64,000 nucleotides of DNA. Source: Paracoccus seriniphilus (lineage in GTDB: Bacteria; Pseudomonadota; Alphaproteobacteria; Rhodobacterales; Rhodobacteraceae). The stretch covers positions 318,501-382,500 of the forward strand of contig NZ_CP067132.1 in NCBI RefSeq assembly GCF_028553745.1. The letters are read 5' to 3'. Made by a program: the position numbers and the translations under genes. Of the stretch, positions 1 through 8,385 are shown piece by piece (position 1 is the stretch's first letter; the number at the start of each line of letters is the position of its first letter). The notes under the pieces are model-generated. The model saw nothing but the letters and a program-made list of their open reading frames with translations, searched no databases and had not been told where the DNA came from.

Positions 1-1
1 T

Positions 2-1081
2 GGCAGCCTGCGCGCCGACCCGGTGCTGATCTTGCTGATCGTCTATGTGTTCAGCTTTGCCGTCTATTCGGTCGCCACCGGAGCCAAGCTCGAGGTCGCG
101 AATGCTTCGGTCGCATATGTCGATCAGGACCGTTCGGCGCTGACCGGCCGCATCCTGAGCGCAATCCTGCCCCCAGAGTTCAATCCGCCGCAGGAAATCG
201 CCCTGGACGAGATTGCAGCCGTCATGGACAGTGGAGAGTTCGTTTTCGTGCTGTCTTTCCCGCCATCCTTCGAGGCCGACGTTCTGACCGGCAGAACGCC
301 CGAGATTCAGCTGAATGTCGATGCGACCGCGATGGCGCAGGCCGGAAACGGTCTGGTGTTCCTGCAGCAGATCATCAGTGCCGAGGTCGCCAAGTTCCTG
401 TCCGGCGAAGATAGCGCGACCACGCTGCCGATCGATCTGGTGGTCACCTCGAAGTTCAATCCGAACCTGAATTCCGTCTGGTTCTCATCGGTGATGCAGA
501 TCATCAACAACATCACCATCCTCTCGGTGCTGTTGACCGGTGCCGCGCTGATCCGCGAACGTGAACACGGCACCATCGAACATCTGCTGGTGATGCCCGT
601 CACCCCATCTGAAATCATGGTCGCCAAGATATGGGCCAACGGCCTGGCCATTGTTGTCGGCGTGATCCTGTCGCTGTGGATCGTCGTTCAGGTCATCCTT
701 GCCGTGCCCATCGCCGGATCGATCCCGCTGTTCGTTCTGGGGGCAGTGATCTATCTTGTCTCGGTCACGGGGCTTGGCATCCTTCTGGCCACCTTCACCA
801 CCTCGATGCCCCAGTTCGGGCTGCTGGCGATGCCGGTTCTGGTGGTGATGAACCTCTTGTCCGGCAGCACGACCCCGATGGAAAGCATGCCCGAATGGCT
901 GCAAGCCGTCATGCAACTGGCCCCCTCGACGCATTTCGTCGCCTTTTCCCAGGCCATTCTCTATCGCGGGGCCGGCATCGAGATCGTCTGGCCCGACATG
1001 GTCATCATGGCCGCACTGGGTGCGGTGTTCTTCCTTGTCGCGCTCAGGCGGTTCAGGGTCACCATGGCCACGGCGCATTGA
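2..1081 (+). CDS. ABC-2 type transporter permease, 5'-truncated by the window edge
   Basis: The frame is open from base 2, so the N-terminus lies outside the window. The visible part starts with a hydrophobic segment (residues about 8-25). A large extracytoplasmic domain of about 140 residues follows, then five or six membrane segments in the C-terminal half. The motif REREHGTIEHLLVMPVTP just after the second membrane segment is typical of ABC-2 permeases of the YhhJ/DrrB type, which work with a cytoplasmic ATPase (presumably encoded upstream) in drug, lipid or haem-type export. The substrate cannot be told from the sequence. The gene ends about 30 bp from the convergent tctA-like gene. Confidence 0.85.
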   Translation, partial: GSLRADPVLILLIVYVFSFAVYSVATGAKLEVANASVAYVDQDRSALTGRILSAILPPEFNPPQEIALDEIAAVMDSGEFVFVLSFPPSFEADVLTGRTPEIQLNVDATAMAQAGNGLVFLQQIISAEVAKFLSGEDSATTLPIDLVVTSKFNPNLNSVWFSSVMQIINNITILSVLLTGAALIREREHGTIEHLLVMPVTPSEIMVAKIWANGLAIVVGVILSLWIVVQVILAVPIAGSIPLFVLGAVIYLVSVTGLGILLATFTTSMPQFGLLAMPVLVVMNLLSGSTTPMESMPEWLQAVMQLAPSTHFVAFSQAILYRGAGIEIVWPDMVIMAALGAVFFLVALRRFRVTMATAH

Positions 1082-1111
1082 CATTGCGCCGCGTGACCAG
1101 TCGGGGCCGTT

Positions 1112-2599
1112 TCATGCCCTGCTGTCGCGGCGCGACAACACCAGCGACAGGATCAGGAATCCCGCCGTCACGCCATAGATCACCAGCGCAATCGGGCTTT
1201 GAAACAGAATGGTGAAGTCACCGCCCGAGATCGACAACGCCCGTCTGAGGTTGTTTTCCATATCCATCCCCAGAAGCAGTCCCAGAACCACCGGCACAAG
1301 CGAGAAATCCAGCTTGCGCAGGACGAAGCCAAGGATGCCGAACCCGACCATGACCATCAGATCAAAAGCGGCATGGGTAATGGCGTAGACGCCCAGATAG
1401 CTGATCGCCACCACCAGCGGCATCAGCCCCCAGACCGGCAGGCCCAGAACCCGCGTGAACATCCCTATCAACGGCAGGTTAAGCACCAGCAGCACGACAT
1501 TCGCCAGATAAAGCGCCGCCACCAGCCCCCAGACCAGATCGGGGCTGCGCTGGAACAACAACGGTCCGGGCTGGATATTCAACGAGATCAGCATCGCCAG
1601 CATCACCGCCGTCGTTCCCGACCCCGGCACACCCAGTGTCAGCATCGGGATCAGGGCTCCGCCACTGGCAGCGTTGTTTCCGGCCTCGGGGGCGGCTACG
1701 CCGCGCGGATCGCCCTGACCGAATGTGCCGGTCTTGTCGCTGACCCTCTTTTCGGCGCTATAGGCCATGACAGCCCCCAGAGAAGCCCCGGCCCCGGGCA
1801 GAATCCCCGCCACGAAGCCGATCAGAGAACCCCGGAAACTGGCACCCAGCCCCTCTTTGACGCGCGACAGGCGCGGAAAGACGCTGCCGGGCGGGACCAG
1901 ACCGCTGGCCTGCGCCCTGTCCTCCAGAAAGAAGAGGATCTCGGAAATCGCGAACAGGCCGACCAGCGCCACGATGGCATCGAACCCGTCGTAAAGATGG
2001 AAACTGCCAAAGGTATAGCGCGCCACACCCGTCGAAGGGTCCAGCCCGACGGTGCCCAGCATCAATCCCAGCAACGCCGCCAGCAAGGTCTTGCGCGGGT
2101 CGGTGCCGGTGATCCCGCCAATGGTGGCAAAGGCCATCACATACAGCGCGAAATAATCCGCCGGACCGAAATAGATCGCGGCCTTGGCCAGCATCGGTGC
2201 AAACAGCGTCAGCCCGATGGTCGCCAGCGTCGCCCCGATGAATGAGGCCACGCCCGAAATCGCCAGCGCATCGGCCGCCTGACCGTTCCGGGCCATCGGA
2301 TGGCCGTCCAGCGTGGTCATGATCGCCGGCTCGTCGCCCGGAATGTTCAGCAGGATCGCCGAAATCCGCCCGCCATACATGCAGCCGTAATAGACCGCTG
2401 CCAGCAGGATCATGGACGAGGTGGCGTCCAGTCCAAAGGCGAAGGTCAGCGGGATCAGGATCGCCACGCCGTTGACCGGCCCAAGCCCCGGCAGCGCCCC
2501 GATCAATGTTCCGACGAAACAACCTCCGACGATCAGCGCCAGATTGATCGGCAGAGCCGCAACGGCAAAGCCCGACCAGAGTGAAGACAGTATTTCCAT
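1112..2599 (-). CDS. tctA: Tripartite tricarboxylate transporter large permease (TctA family)
   Basis: About 495 residues with some ten or more hydrophobic segments, the normal size of TctA. Family hallmarks are visible: the N-terminal GALPGLGPVNGVAILIPLTF stretch, the GDEPAIMTTLDG loop, and a second GILPGAGASLGAVMAYS stretch in the middle. I chose the ATG giving MEILSS, one base after the tctB stop codon; a TTG nine bases upstream is an unlikely alternative. TctA forms the transport channel with TctB and receives a carboxylate from the periplasmic TctC. It is last in a gntR-tctC-tctB-tctA operon. The neighbouring CoA-transferase and lyase suggest a di- or tricarboxylate such as 3-hydroxy-3-methylglutarate as substrate; that is inference. 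Confidence 0.93.
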   Translation of the reverse strand: MEILSSLWSGFAVAALPINLALIVGGCFVGTLIGALPGLGPVNGVAILIPLTFAFGLDATSSMILLAAVYYGCMYGGRISAILLNIPGDEPAIMTTLDGHPMARNGQAADALAISGVASFIGATLATIGLTLFAPMLAKAAIYFGPADYFALYVMAFATIGGITGTDPRKTLLAALLGLMLGTVGLDPSTGVARYTFGSFHLYDGFDAIVALVGLFAISEILFFLEDRAQASGLVPPGSVFPRLSRVKEGLGASFRGSLIGFVAGILPGAGASLGAVMAYSAEKRVSDKTGTFGQGDPRGVAAPEAGNNAASGGALIPMLTLGVPGSGTTAVMLAMLISLNIQPGPLLFQRSPDLVWGLVAALYLANVVLLVLNLPLIGMFTRVLGLPVWGLMPLVVAISYLGVYAITHAAFDLMVMVGFGILGFVLRKLDFSLVPVVLGLLLGMDMENNLRRALSISGGDFTILFQSPIALVIYGVTAGFLILSLVLSRRDSRA

Positions 2600-2600
2600 G

Positions 2601-3032
2601 TCAGCCAAACCACGTCCCGATCAGCGGCAGGGGCAGCCCCATGATCCGATCGAACAGAAGATACAGCCCCGGCGCGGCAATGGCTGCGGTCAGCAGCCCC
2701 TTGACCGGCGGCGCCCCCATCATCAGCGACAACCCGAGGATCGCCCCGAAACTTGCCGGCACAAAGCCAAGCGGCTCCAGAAGCAGCGCATAGCCCAGCA
2801 ACAGCGCAACGGCCGCGCCCTGGCGCAACAGGCCTGCGCCATCGGCCCAACGTGCGTTGTGGCGCGGCCAGACGGCCAGCGACACCCCCAGGATCATCGC
2901 CGGAATCCCGATCACACGGGGAAAGATTGCAGGCCCCAGCGGATCGCCAAAGCCCGCAGTATATCCTGCTGACAGCCAGACATATCCGGCTGCCAACAGG
3001 AAAAATACACATCCGGCCAACCGGTCGGTCAC
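2601..3032 (-). CDS. tctB: Tripartite tricarboxylate transporter small permease (TctB family)
   Basis: 143 residues with four predicted membrane helices, the expected size and topology for TctB. It begins with GTG, overlapping the tctC stop in a GTGA arrangement. This indicates translational coupling; tctA follows one base after its stop. TctB proteins are poorly conserved, so identification rests on size, the segment FGDPLGPAIFPRVIGIP near the N-terminus (typical of the family) and its place between tctC and tctA. Confidence 0.9.
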   Translation of the reverse strand: MTDRLAGCVFFLLAAGYVWLSAGYTAGFGDPLGPAIFPRVIGIPAMILGVSLAVWPRHNARWADGAGLLRQGAAVALLLGYALLLEPLGFVPASFGAILGLSLMMGAPPVKGLLTAAIAAPGLYLLFDRIMGLPLPLIGTWFG

Positions 3033-3994
3033 TGAATGACCCCGATCTGGCGCGAGATGTCTGCCATCTGTTCTTCCTGCTGTGCGACATAGGTTGCGAA
3101 ATCATCGCCGCCGCGCCAGATGGGTTCAAGGCCGCTGTTCGTGGCAACCTCTTTCCATTCATCCGAGTCATACAGGTTCTGCAGACGTTCGACCCAGGCG
3201 GCATAGTCTTCGTCGCTGACATCGCCGCCAGTGTAGAAACCGCGCCAGTTGTAACCGGTCACGTCATATCCCTGGGACACGGCCGTGGGCAGATCAGGGA
3301 ACGCCGAGATCGGCTCATCCGCGAGAACCGCCAGAACACGGATATCGCCGGATTCGATGAAGCCCTTGATCTCGCCCAGATCGGTCGAGACAACGCCGAC
3401 CTGACCGCCCATCATCTGGGTCACGGCAGGGCTGCCGCCGTCAAACTGGACCCAGCGGATGGCCGAAATATCCTCGATCCCCGCAGCCTGTGCCAGCATC
3501 ATCAGGCGGATATGGTCCCATCCGCCCGCTCCGGTCGAACCGGCAGTTGCAACCGAGGTCACATCCTCTTTCAGCGCCGCCATCAGATCGTCCAGCGTCT
3601 GATAGGGGCTGTCGGAATCCACCGCGATCACGCCGACATCGGCACCCAGCATGCCCACCCAGCGCATCGTGTCGATACCGGCGGGATATTTCCCCTGGGC
3701 GATCTGGGTGATCCCCACGGTCGAGGTGGCGACCAGCAGATCGGCGTCATCGGCACGCTTGCCGGCCACATTGGCGAAAGCCACCGCGCCGACGCCGCCG
3801 GGCATGTTGGTCACCTGAACATTGCCATCCACCAGCTCAAGCTGGGTCAGCAAACGTCCGACTTCGCGGCAGGTGAAATCCCAGCCGCCACCGGGATCCG
3901 CCGGGGCGATGCATTCGGTCGCCATGGCGGGCACGGCGAACAACAAGGCCGAGGCCAGCCCCGCTGCCTTCAGTCCGGTCATTTTCCAGATCAT
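3029..3994 (-). CDS. tctC: Tripartite tricarboxylate transporter substrate-binding protein (TctC/Bug family)
   Basis: 321 residues starting MIWKMTG, with a Sec signal peptide ending near AMA-TE. The mature protein opens with CIAPADPGGGWDFTCREVG, the conserved Bug-family carboxylate-binding loop. The start is set by a strong GGGAGGA ribosome-binding site about 7 bases upstream; the frame remains open further but has no signal peptide there. The protein binds its ligand in the periplasm and delivers it to TctAB. It is the second gene after gntR, 22 bp away. Confidence 0.93.
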   Translation of the reverse strand: MIWKMTGLKAAGLASALLFAVPAMATECIAPADPGGGWDFTCREVGRLLTQLELVDGNVQVTNMPGGVGAVAFANVAGKRADDADLLVATSTVGITQIAQGKYPAGIDTMRWVGMLGADVGVIAVDSDSPYQTLDDLMAALKEDVTSVATAGSTGAGGWDHIRLMMLAQAAGIEDISAIRWVQFDGGSPAVTQMMGGQVGVVSTDLGEIKGFIESGDIRVLAVLADEPISAFPDLPTAVSQGYDVTGYNWRGFYTGGDVSDEDYAAWVERLQNLYDSDEWKEVATNSGLEPIWRGGDDFATYVAQQEEQMADISRQIGVIQ

Positions 3995-4016
3995 TGTCTT
4001 CCTCCCTTGGTAAAAG

Positions 4017-4697
4017 TTAACTATCGACGACTCCGCGTCGCCCGACAAACTGCCGCGCGGATTCGATCGCCGCGCAGACCTCTTCCCGGACCGCCGCCGA
4101 ATGGGCCAACACCGCCTTGGCGGCACCTTCGCCATCGCCTGCGGCGATCAGATCCAGAATATGACTGTGTTCGCGATGGGTCTTGTTGCGCCCTTCCTCA
4201 GAGGCAAAGCTGAGCCAGCGCGCCCGCAATGTGCGCAGGGTGACATCCTGCATGGCGGCCTCGAGGCATCTGTTGCGTGACAGCGCCGCGCAACGAACGT
4301 GAAAATCCAGCCCCATGTTCAGCCAGCGTTCCGGCGTGAACTCATCATGGCTGAAATTGATGCTGTCGCGGATCGCCTTGATCTCCTCGGGGGTAGCCAG
4401 CCGCGTTGCCAGACGGATCGCAGCCGGCTCGACGATGTCGCGAAAGGTGAAAACTTCCTCGACTTCGGCAATATCGAAAGGCGCGACGATATAGCTGCGC
4501 CCTTCACGCTGGACCAGACCGTCGCGAACCAGATGAAACAGCGCCTCGCGGATCGGCGTGCGCGAGACCTTGAACTGCGCCTCCAGCGCACGTTCGCTGA
4601 CAGGCTCTCCGGGCACCAGCTCCAGCGACAGAATCGCGAAACGCAGGCGCGACAACAGGCCTTGCTGATCCTGGTTTTTGCCCTCGAATCCGGTCAT
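4017..4697 (-). CDS. GntR-family transcriptional regulator with FCD ligand domain
   Basis: 226 residues. An N-terminal winged helix (VSERALEAQFKVSRTPIREALFHLVRDGLVQ, about residues 38-68) precedes an all-helical FCD domain that usually binds a small carboxylate. The start codon has a GGGAG ribosome-binding site. The gene heads the tctCBA operon and is divergent from the lyase/CoA-transferase genes. A perfect palindrome TGGTATACCA in the 73-bp divergent promoter has the GT...AC form expected of FCD-type GntR operators, so the protein probably controls both directions and is likely released by the transported acid. Confidence 0.92.
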   Translation of the reverse strand: MTGFEGKNQDQQGLLSRLRFAILSLELVPGEPVSERALEAQFKVSRTPIREALFHLVRDGLVQREGRSYIVAPFDIAEVEEVFTFRDIVEPAAIRLATRLATPEEIKAIRDSINFSHDEFTPERWLNMGLDFHVRCAALSRNRCLEAAMQDVTLRTLRARWLSFASEEGRNKTHREHSHILDLIAAGDGEGAAKAVLAHSAAVREEVCAAIESARQFVGRRGVVDS

Positions 4698-4715
4698 TGA
4701 CGTCTCCCTTGTCGT

Positions 4716-4725
4716 TGGTATACCA
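4716..4725. promoter_or_regulatory. Probable GntR operator in the tct/lyase divergent promoter
   Basis: Perfect 10-bp palindrome TGGTATACCA located 19 bp upstream of the gntR start and 46 bp upstream of the lyase start. FCD-subfamily GntR proteins bind palindromes with a GT...AC core, so this is the best candidate site for the adjacent regulator. Confidence 0.65.
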
Positions 4726-4770
4726 CTTCGGCATTCTGATGCAACGGCATTTCGATGGGAGGAAATCCGC

Positions 4771-5724
4771 ATGCTGACCCCGATCAAGGGATTCCCCGAG
4801 CGCGCCATCCTGACCGAGGTCGGCCCCCGCGATGGCCTGCAATCCGAGCCGGTTTTCGTGCCGACAGAACGCAAGATCGAACTGGTTCACGCCCTGATCG
4901 GTGCGGGCCTGCGCCGGTTCGAGATCACCTCATTCGTTTCCCCCCGCGCGGTACCGCAGATGCGGGACGCGGCGCAGGTTCTGGCGGCATTTCGCGGGCG
5001 TGACGACCTGCATCTGACCGCCCTGGTTCCCAATGTCCGCGGCGCCGAAGCCGCCATCGAGGCCGGCGCAGATGCGCTGGTGCTGTTCGCCTCGGCCTCG
5101 GAAAGCCACAATCTCAAGAACGTCAACCGCAGCCGTGCGGACTCGCTGGCCGGATTTGCCGAGATCGCACGCCTGGCCGAGGGCAGCGGCACCGCCCTGC
5201 AGGGTGCGATCGCGACCGCCTTCGGCTGCCCCTTCGAAGGCAATGTAGCCATCGAAGCCGTCGTCGATCAGGCCAAGGCCTATCGCGATCTGGGCATGGG
5301 TTATATCACCCTTGGCGACACCACCGGCATGGCAACACCAGCAAATGTCATCGAGCTCGTGCAGGCCCTGCGTCCGGTTCTGGAGGGCGTCGATCTGGCC
5401 CTGCATTTTCACAATACCCGTGGCGTCGGACTGGCCTGCGCCTATGCCGGATTGTCGCTTGGGGTGACGCATTTCGAATCCAGCATCGGCGGCCTGGGCG
5501 GCTGCCCCTTTGTTCCGCGGGCCACCGGCAATATCGCGACCGAAGATCTGGCCTACATGCTGGAGGAAAGCGGCGTGCAGACCGATCTGGACCTGGAGCG
5601 TCTGATCAGCGCGGCCGAACTGGCAGAAGAACTGGTGGGGCGTGAATTGCCCGGACAGGTGATGAAAGCGGGGCCGCGACTGAAGACCGCGGCAATGGAC
5701 AGCGTGAGGACAGCAAATGGCTGA
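4771..5724 (+). CDS. Hydroxymethylglutaryl-CoA lyase family protein
   Basis: 317 residues of the DRE-TIM metallolyase type. The catalytic Arg-Asp pair is in EVGPRDGLQ (residues about 16-23), the metal-ligand motif is HFHNTRG near residue 215, and the flexible-loop cysteine is in GGLGGCPFVP near residue 245; all are as in HMG-CoA lyase. The enzyme would cleave HMG-CoA, or a related 3-hydroxyacyl-CoA, to acetyl-CoA and acetoacetate (or an analogue). The ATG follows a GGGAGGA ribosome-binding site. It overlaps the following CoA-transferase by 8 bp, so the two probably act in series: activation of a free acid, then cleavage. No leucine-degradation genes are nearby, which argues for an exogenous acid taken up by TctABC. 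Confidence 0.9.
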   Translation: MLTPIKGFPERAILTEVGPRDGLQSEPVFVPTERKIELVHALIGAGLRRFEITSFVSPRAVPQMRDAAQVLAAFRGRDDLHLTALVPNVRGAEAAIEAGADALVLFASASESHNLKNVNRSRADSLAGFAEIARLAEGSGTALQGAIATAFGCPFEGNVAIEAVVDQAKAYRDLGMGYITLGDTTGMATPANVIELVQALRPVLEGVDLALHFHNTRGVGLACAYAGLSLGVTHFESSIGGLGGCPFVPRATGNIATEDLAYMLEESGVQTDLDLERLISAAELAEELVGRELPGQVMKAGPRLKTAAMDSVRTANG

Positions 5725-6919
5725 AGCAATCAAGGGGCCGCTGGACGGGCTGCGCGTGATCGACCTGACGCGCGTGCTGTCAGGGCCATTCTGCACGATG
5801 ATCCTGGGGGACCTGGGCGCAGATGTCATCAAGATCGAGCCGCCAAAGGGCGATCCGGTGCGAGCACAAGGCACCATGACCGAAGGCCATTCGGGATATT
5901 TCGCCGGGTTCAACCGCAACAAGCGCTCGGTCGTGCTGGATCTTTACAGCGATGCAGGCAAGGCAGTGCTGCGCCGCCTGCTGGCCGAGGCAGACGTGCT
6001 GGTCGAGAACTTCCGCCCCGGCACGCTGGACAAGCTGGGCCTAGGCGAAGCCGCCGTGAAAGAACTGAACCCGCGCCTGATCGTGGCCAGCATCAATGGC
6101 TATGGCAGCACCGGCCCCTACAAGGATCGTCCCGCCTTTGATTTCATTGCTCAGGCAATGAGCGGCTTCATGGGCGTGAATGGCGAAGCCGACGGCCCGC
6201 CGATGCGCGCGGCCCCCCCGGTCAGCGATCTGGTTGCGGGCATCTATGCGGCCCTGGGAATTCTTGCCTCGGTCATCGGGCGCGAAAGGACCGGGCAGGG
6301 CCAGACGGTCGAAGTGGCCATGGTGAACGGTTTGCTCAGCCTGATGGCCTATCTGTCCTCGGAATATTTCGCGACGCACAAGGTGCCCGCCCGCACCGGC
6401 AATGATCACCCGCTGGTCTATCCCTATGGGCTATTCACCTGTTCGGACGGCCAGATCGCCGTGGCGAATTCGCATGACCAGATCCTGACGCGTTTTCTGG
6501 ACACGCTGGATCTGGGCTGGGTGATGAGCGACCCCCGCTATGACAGCAACCCCAAGCGCATGGCCGCACGCGAGGAATTGCGCGACCTGATCAATGGTCG
6601 CATGGCCGGAAAGAGCCAGGAGCATTGGCTGGGCATATTGAACAAGGCCGGCGTGCCCTGCGGCATCGTTCAGGATCTGGCGCAGGTTTTCTCGGATCCG
6701 CAGATCAAGGCGCAAGAAATGGTTCTTCAGGCCCCCTGGCAGGACGGGCCATCCCAGCCGGTTCTGGGTTTTCCGGTCAAGCTGGGCTCGACCCCCTGCG
6801 CCATCCACCAGCCCGTGCCGCAACTGGGCGGAGGCACCGAGCAGGTTCTGGCAGAATTCGGCTTTGGCAGCGAAGAAATCCGGCAGTTGGTTGAACAGGG
6901 TGTCGCGGGCAGTCGCTGA
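5717..6919 (+). CDS. CaiB/BaiF family CoA-transferase
   Basis: 400 residues, the normal size for class III CoA-transferases. Recognisable family stretches are the N-terminal GPLDGLRVIDLTRVLSGPF, the GDLGADVIKIEPPKGDPVR segment, and the central PVSDLVAGIYAALGILA. These enzymes move CoA between carboxylic acids; here the likely acceptor is the acid imported by TctABC, with succinyl-CoA as a plausible donor. Its start overlaps the end of the lyase gene (ATGGCTGA), showing translational coupling. Confidence 0.92.
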   Translation: MAEAIKGPLDGLRVIDLTRVLSGPFCTMILGDLGADVIKIEPPKGDPVRAQGTMTEGHSGYFAGFNRNKRSVVLDLYSDAGKAVLRRLLAEADVLVENFRPGTLDKLGLGEAAVKELNPRLIVASINGYGSTGPYKDRPAFDFIAQAMSGFMGVNGEADGPPMRAAPPVSDLVAGIYAALGILASVIGRERTGQGQTVEVAMVNGLLSLMAYLSSEYFATHKVPARTGNDHPLVYPYGLFTCSDGQIAVANSHDQILTRFLDTLDLGWVMSDPRYDSNPKRMAAREELRDLINGRMAGKSQEHWLGILNKAGVPCGIVQDLAQVFSDPQIKAQEMVLQAPWQDGPSQPVLGFPVKLGSTPCAIHQPVPQLGGGTEQVLAEFGFGSEEIRQLVEQGVAGSR

Positions 6920-7016
6920 TCTCGGTGCAGGCGGGCAAAAGGCCGCAGCGTGACAACTCGACAGGCTTCGCGCGCACGGCGTAAAGCTGGGGCAAACGTC
7001 AGCAAAAGGACGCGCC

Positions 7017-8213
7017 ATGCCCATCAGCCCCGCCGCCCCTGCCGCCACCGATCTGGATCGCGCATTGGCGACATTTCATCCCGTCTCGGTCCAGCCCTTC
7101 GCCATCACCGCCTATCGGGACCGGCTGACCTCACTGCAGGGTCTGATCCGCAACGCGGGACTGGCAGCGGTCTGGCTGGATGCCTCCAGTTCGCTGACCT
7201 ATTTCACCGGCCTGAAGCTGGGCCAGTCCGAACGCATCCACGGCGCGCTGATCTGCGCTGATGGCCCGCCCGTCTATCTGACCCCGGTCTTCGAAGCGCC
7301 GAAACTGGAAAGCCTGCTGCGCATTCCCGGCCCGATGCTGATGTGGGAAGAGGACGAGGATCCCTATGCCCTCGTGGCGCGCCATCTGGCCGATCTGCCG
7401 GGGCGCGGCCTTGCGCTGGACCCGGCGACGCCGTTCCGCTTTGCATCCGGGATGATGTCGGCACTGGAGGGACAGGTCGCTTCCGCGGGGGACCATATCG
7501 CGGCGTTGCGACAGGTCAAATCCGCGGTAGAGATCGCCATCATCCAGGCTGCGATGGATGTCAGTTGGCAGGTTCAGCGCGCGGTTCATCGCGGGCTGCG
7601 TATTGGCATCAGCACGTCCGAGGTCGGACAATTCATCGATGCCGCCCATCGCGCTGCCGGTCTGAAGCCGCTGTTCCATGCCGTGCAGTTCGGAGAGGCC
7701 ACGGCCTATCCCCATGGTGTGCCCCATCCCCAGATTTTGCAGGATGGCGACATGGTGCTGGTGGATATGGGCGGCACCCTGCAGGGTTATCAATCCGACA
7801 TCACCCGCAGCTATGTCTTTGGCAGCCCGACGGCGCGGCAAAGGCACCTGTGGCACATCGAACATGCCGCCCACCGCGCGGCTTTCGCCGCCGCCCGTCC
7901 CGGCGCCGCCTGCGAAGAGGTTGACGCCGCCGCGCGCGCGGTCATCACCAAGGCGGGCTTCGGACCCGGCTATCAGGTGCCCGGCCTGCCCCATCGCACC
8001 GGACACGGGCTGGGGCTGGATATCCACGAAGAACCCTGGATCGTGAAGGGGAACCGCACACCCCTGCAGCCGGGCATGGTTTTTTCCATAGAGCCGATGC
8101 TTTGCGTCTATGGAGAATGCGGTATCCGTCTGGAAGATATTGTTTACATGACTCAGGACGGACCGCGCTGGTTCAGCCCGCCCTCGCCCGAACTGGACCG
8201 CCCCTTCGGCTAG
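7017..8213 (+). CDS. M24-family metallopeptidase (Xaa-Pro dipeptidase/aminopeptidase-like)
   Basis: 398 residues with an N-terminal creatinase-like domain (about 1-160) and a C-terminal pita-bread catalytic domain. The dinuclear-metal ligands are visible in order: Asp in LVDMGG, Asp in SDITRSY, His in HRTGHGLG followed by DIHEEP, Glu in SIEPML and Glu in IRLEDIVY. The enzyme should cleave X-Pro bonds in short peptides, in the cytoplasm since no signal peptide is present. An AAAAGGA ribosome-binding site precedes the ATG. It lies just upstream of a complete peptide ABC transporter, suggesting it processes the imported peptides. Confidence 0.9.
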   Translation: MPISPAAPAATDLDRALATFHPVSVQPFAITAYRDRLTSLQGLIRNAGLAAVWLDASSSLTYFTGLKLGQSERIHGALICADGPPVYLTPVFEAPKLESLLRIPGPMLMWEEDEDPYALVARHLADLPGRGLALDPATPFRFASGMMSALEGQVASAGDHIAALRQVKSAVEIAIIQAAMDVSWQVQRAVHRGLRIGISTSEVGQFIDAAHRAAGLKPLFHAVQFGEATAYPHGVPHPQILQDGDMVLVDMGGTLQGYQSDITRSYVFGSPTARQRHLWHIEHAAHRAAFAAARPGAACEEVDAAARAVITKAGFGPGYQVPGLPHRTGHGLGLDIHEEPWIVKGNRTPLQPGMVFSIEPMLCVYGECGIRLEDIVYMTQDGPRWFSPPSPELDRPFG

Positions 8214-8242
8214 ATCGGGATGACCCTGCGTCGCACTTGCAG

Positions 8243-8254
8243 TTCCTGCAGGAA
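8243..8254. promoter_or_regulatory. 12-bp palindrome upstream of the peptide transporter operon
   Basis: TTCCTGCAGGAA is a perfect palindrome in the 172-bp gap between the peptidase and the dipeptide-binding protein. It could be an operator for the transporter operon; no cognate regulator is adjacent, so the assignment is tentative. Confidence 0.3.
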
Positions 8255-8385
8255 AATTATCTCTAATATGTGAAGGCAGTAGAAAACCCGCCTCTTCCGG
8301 GTATATGCCTATGAAATAAGCACTGCGAATCCTTCCGGGGATAACGCGGTCACCCGTTCAACAGTGAGCGAAAAGGAACATTCGC

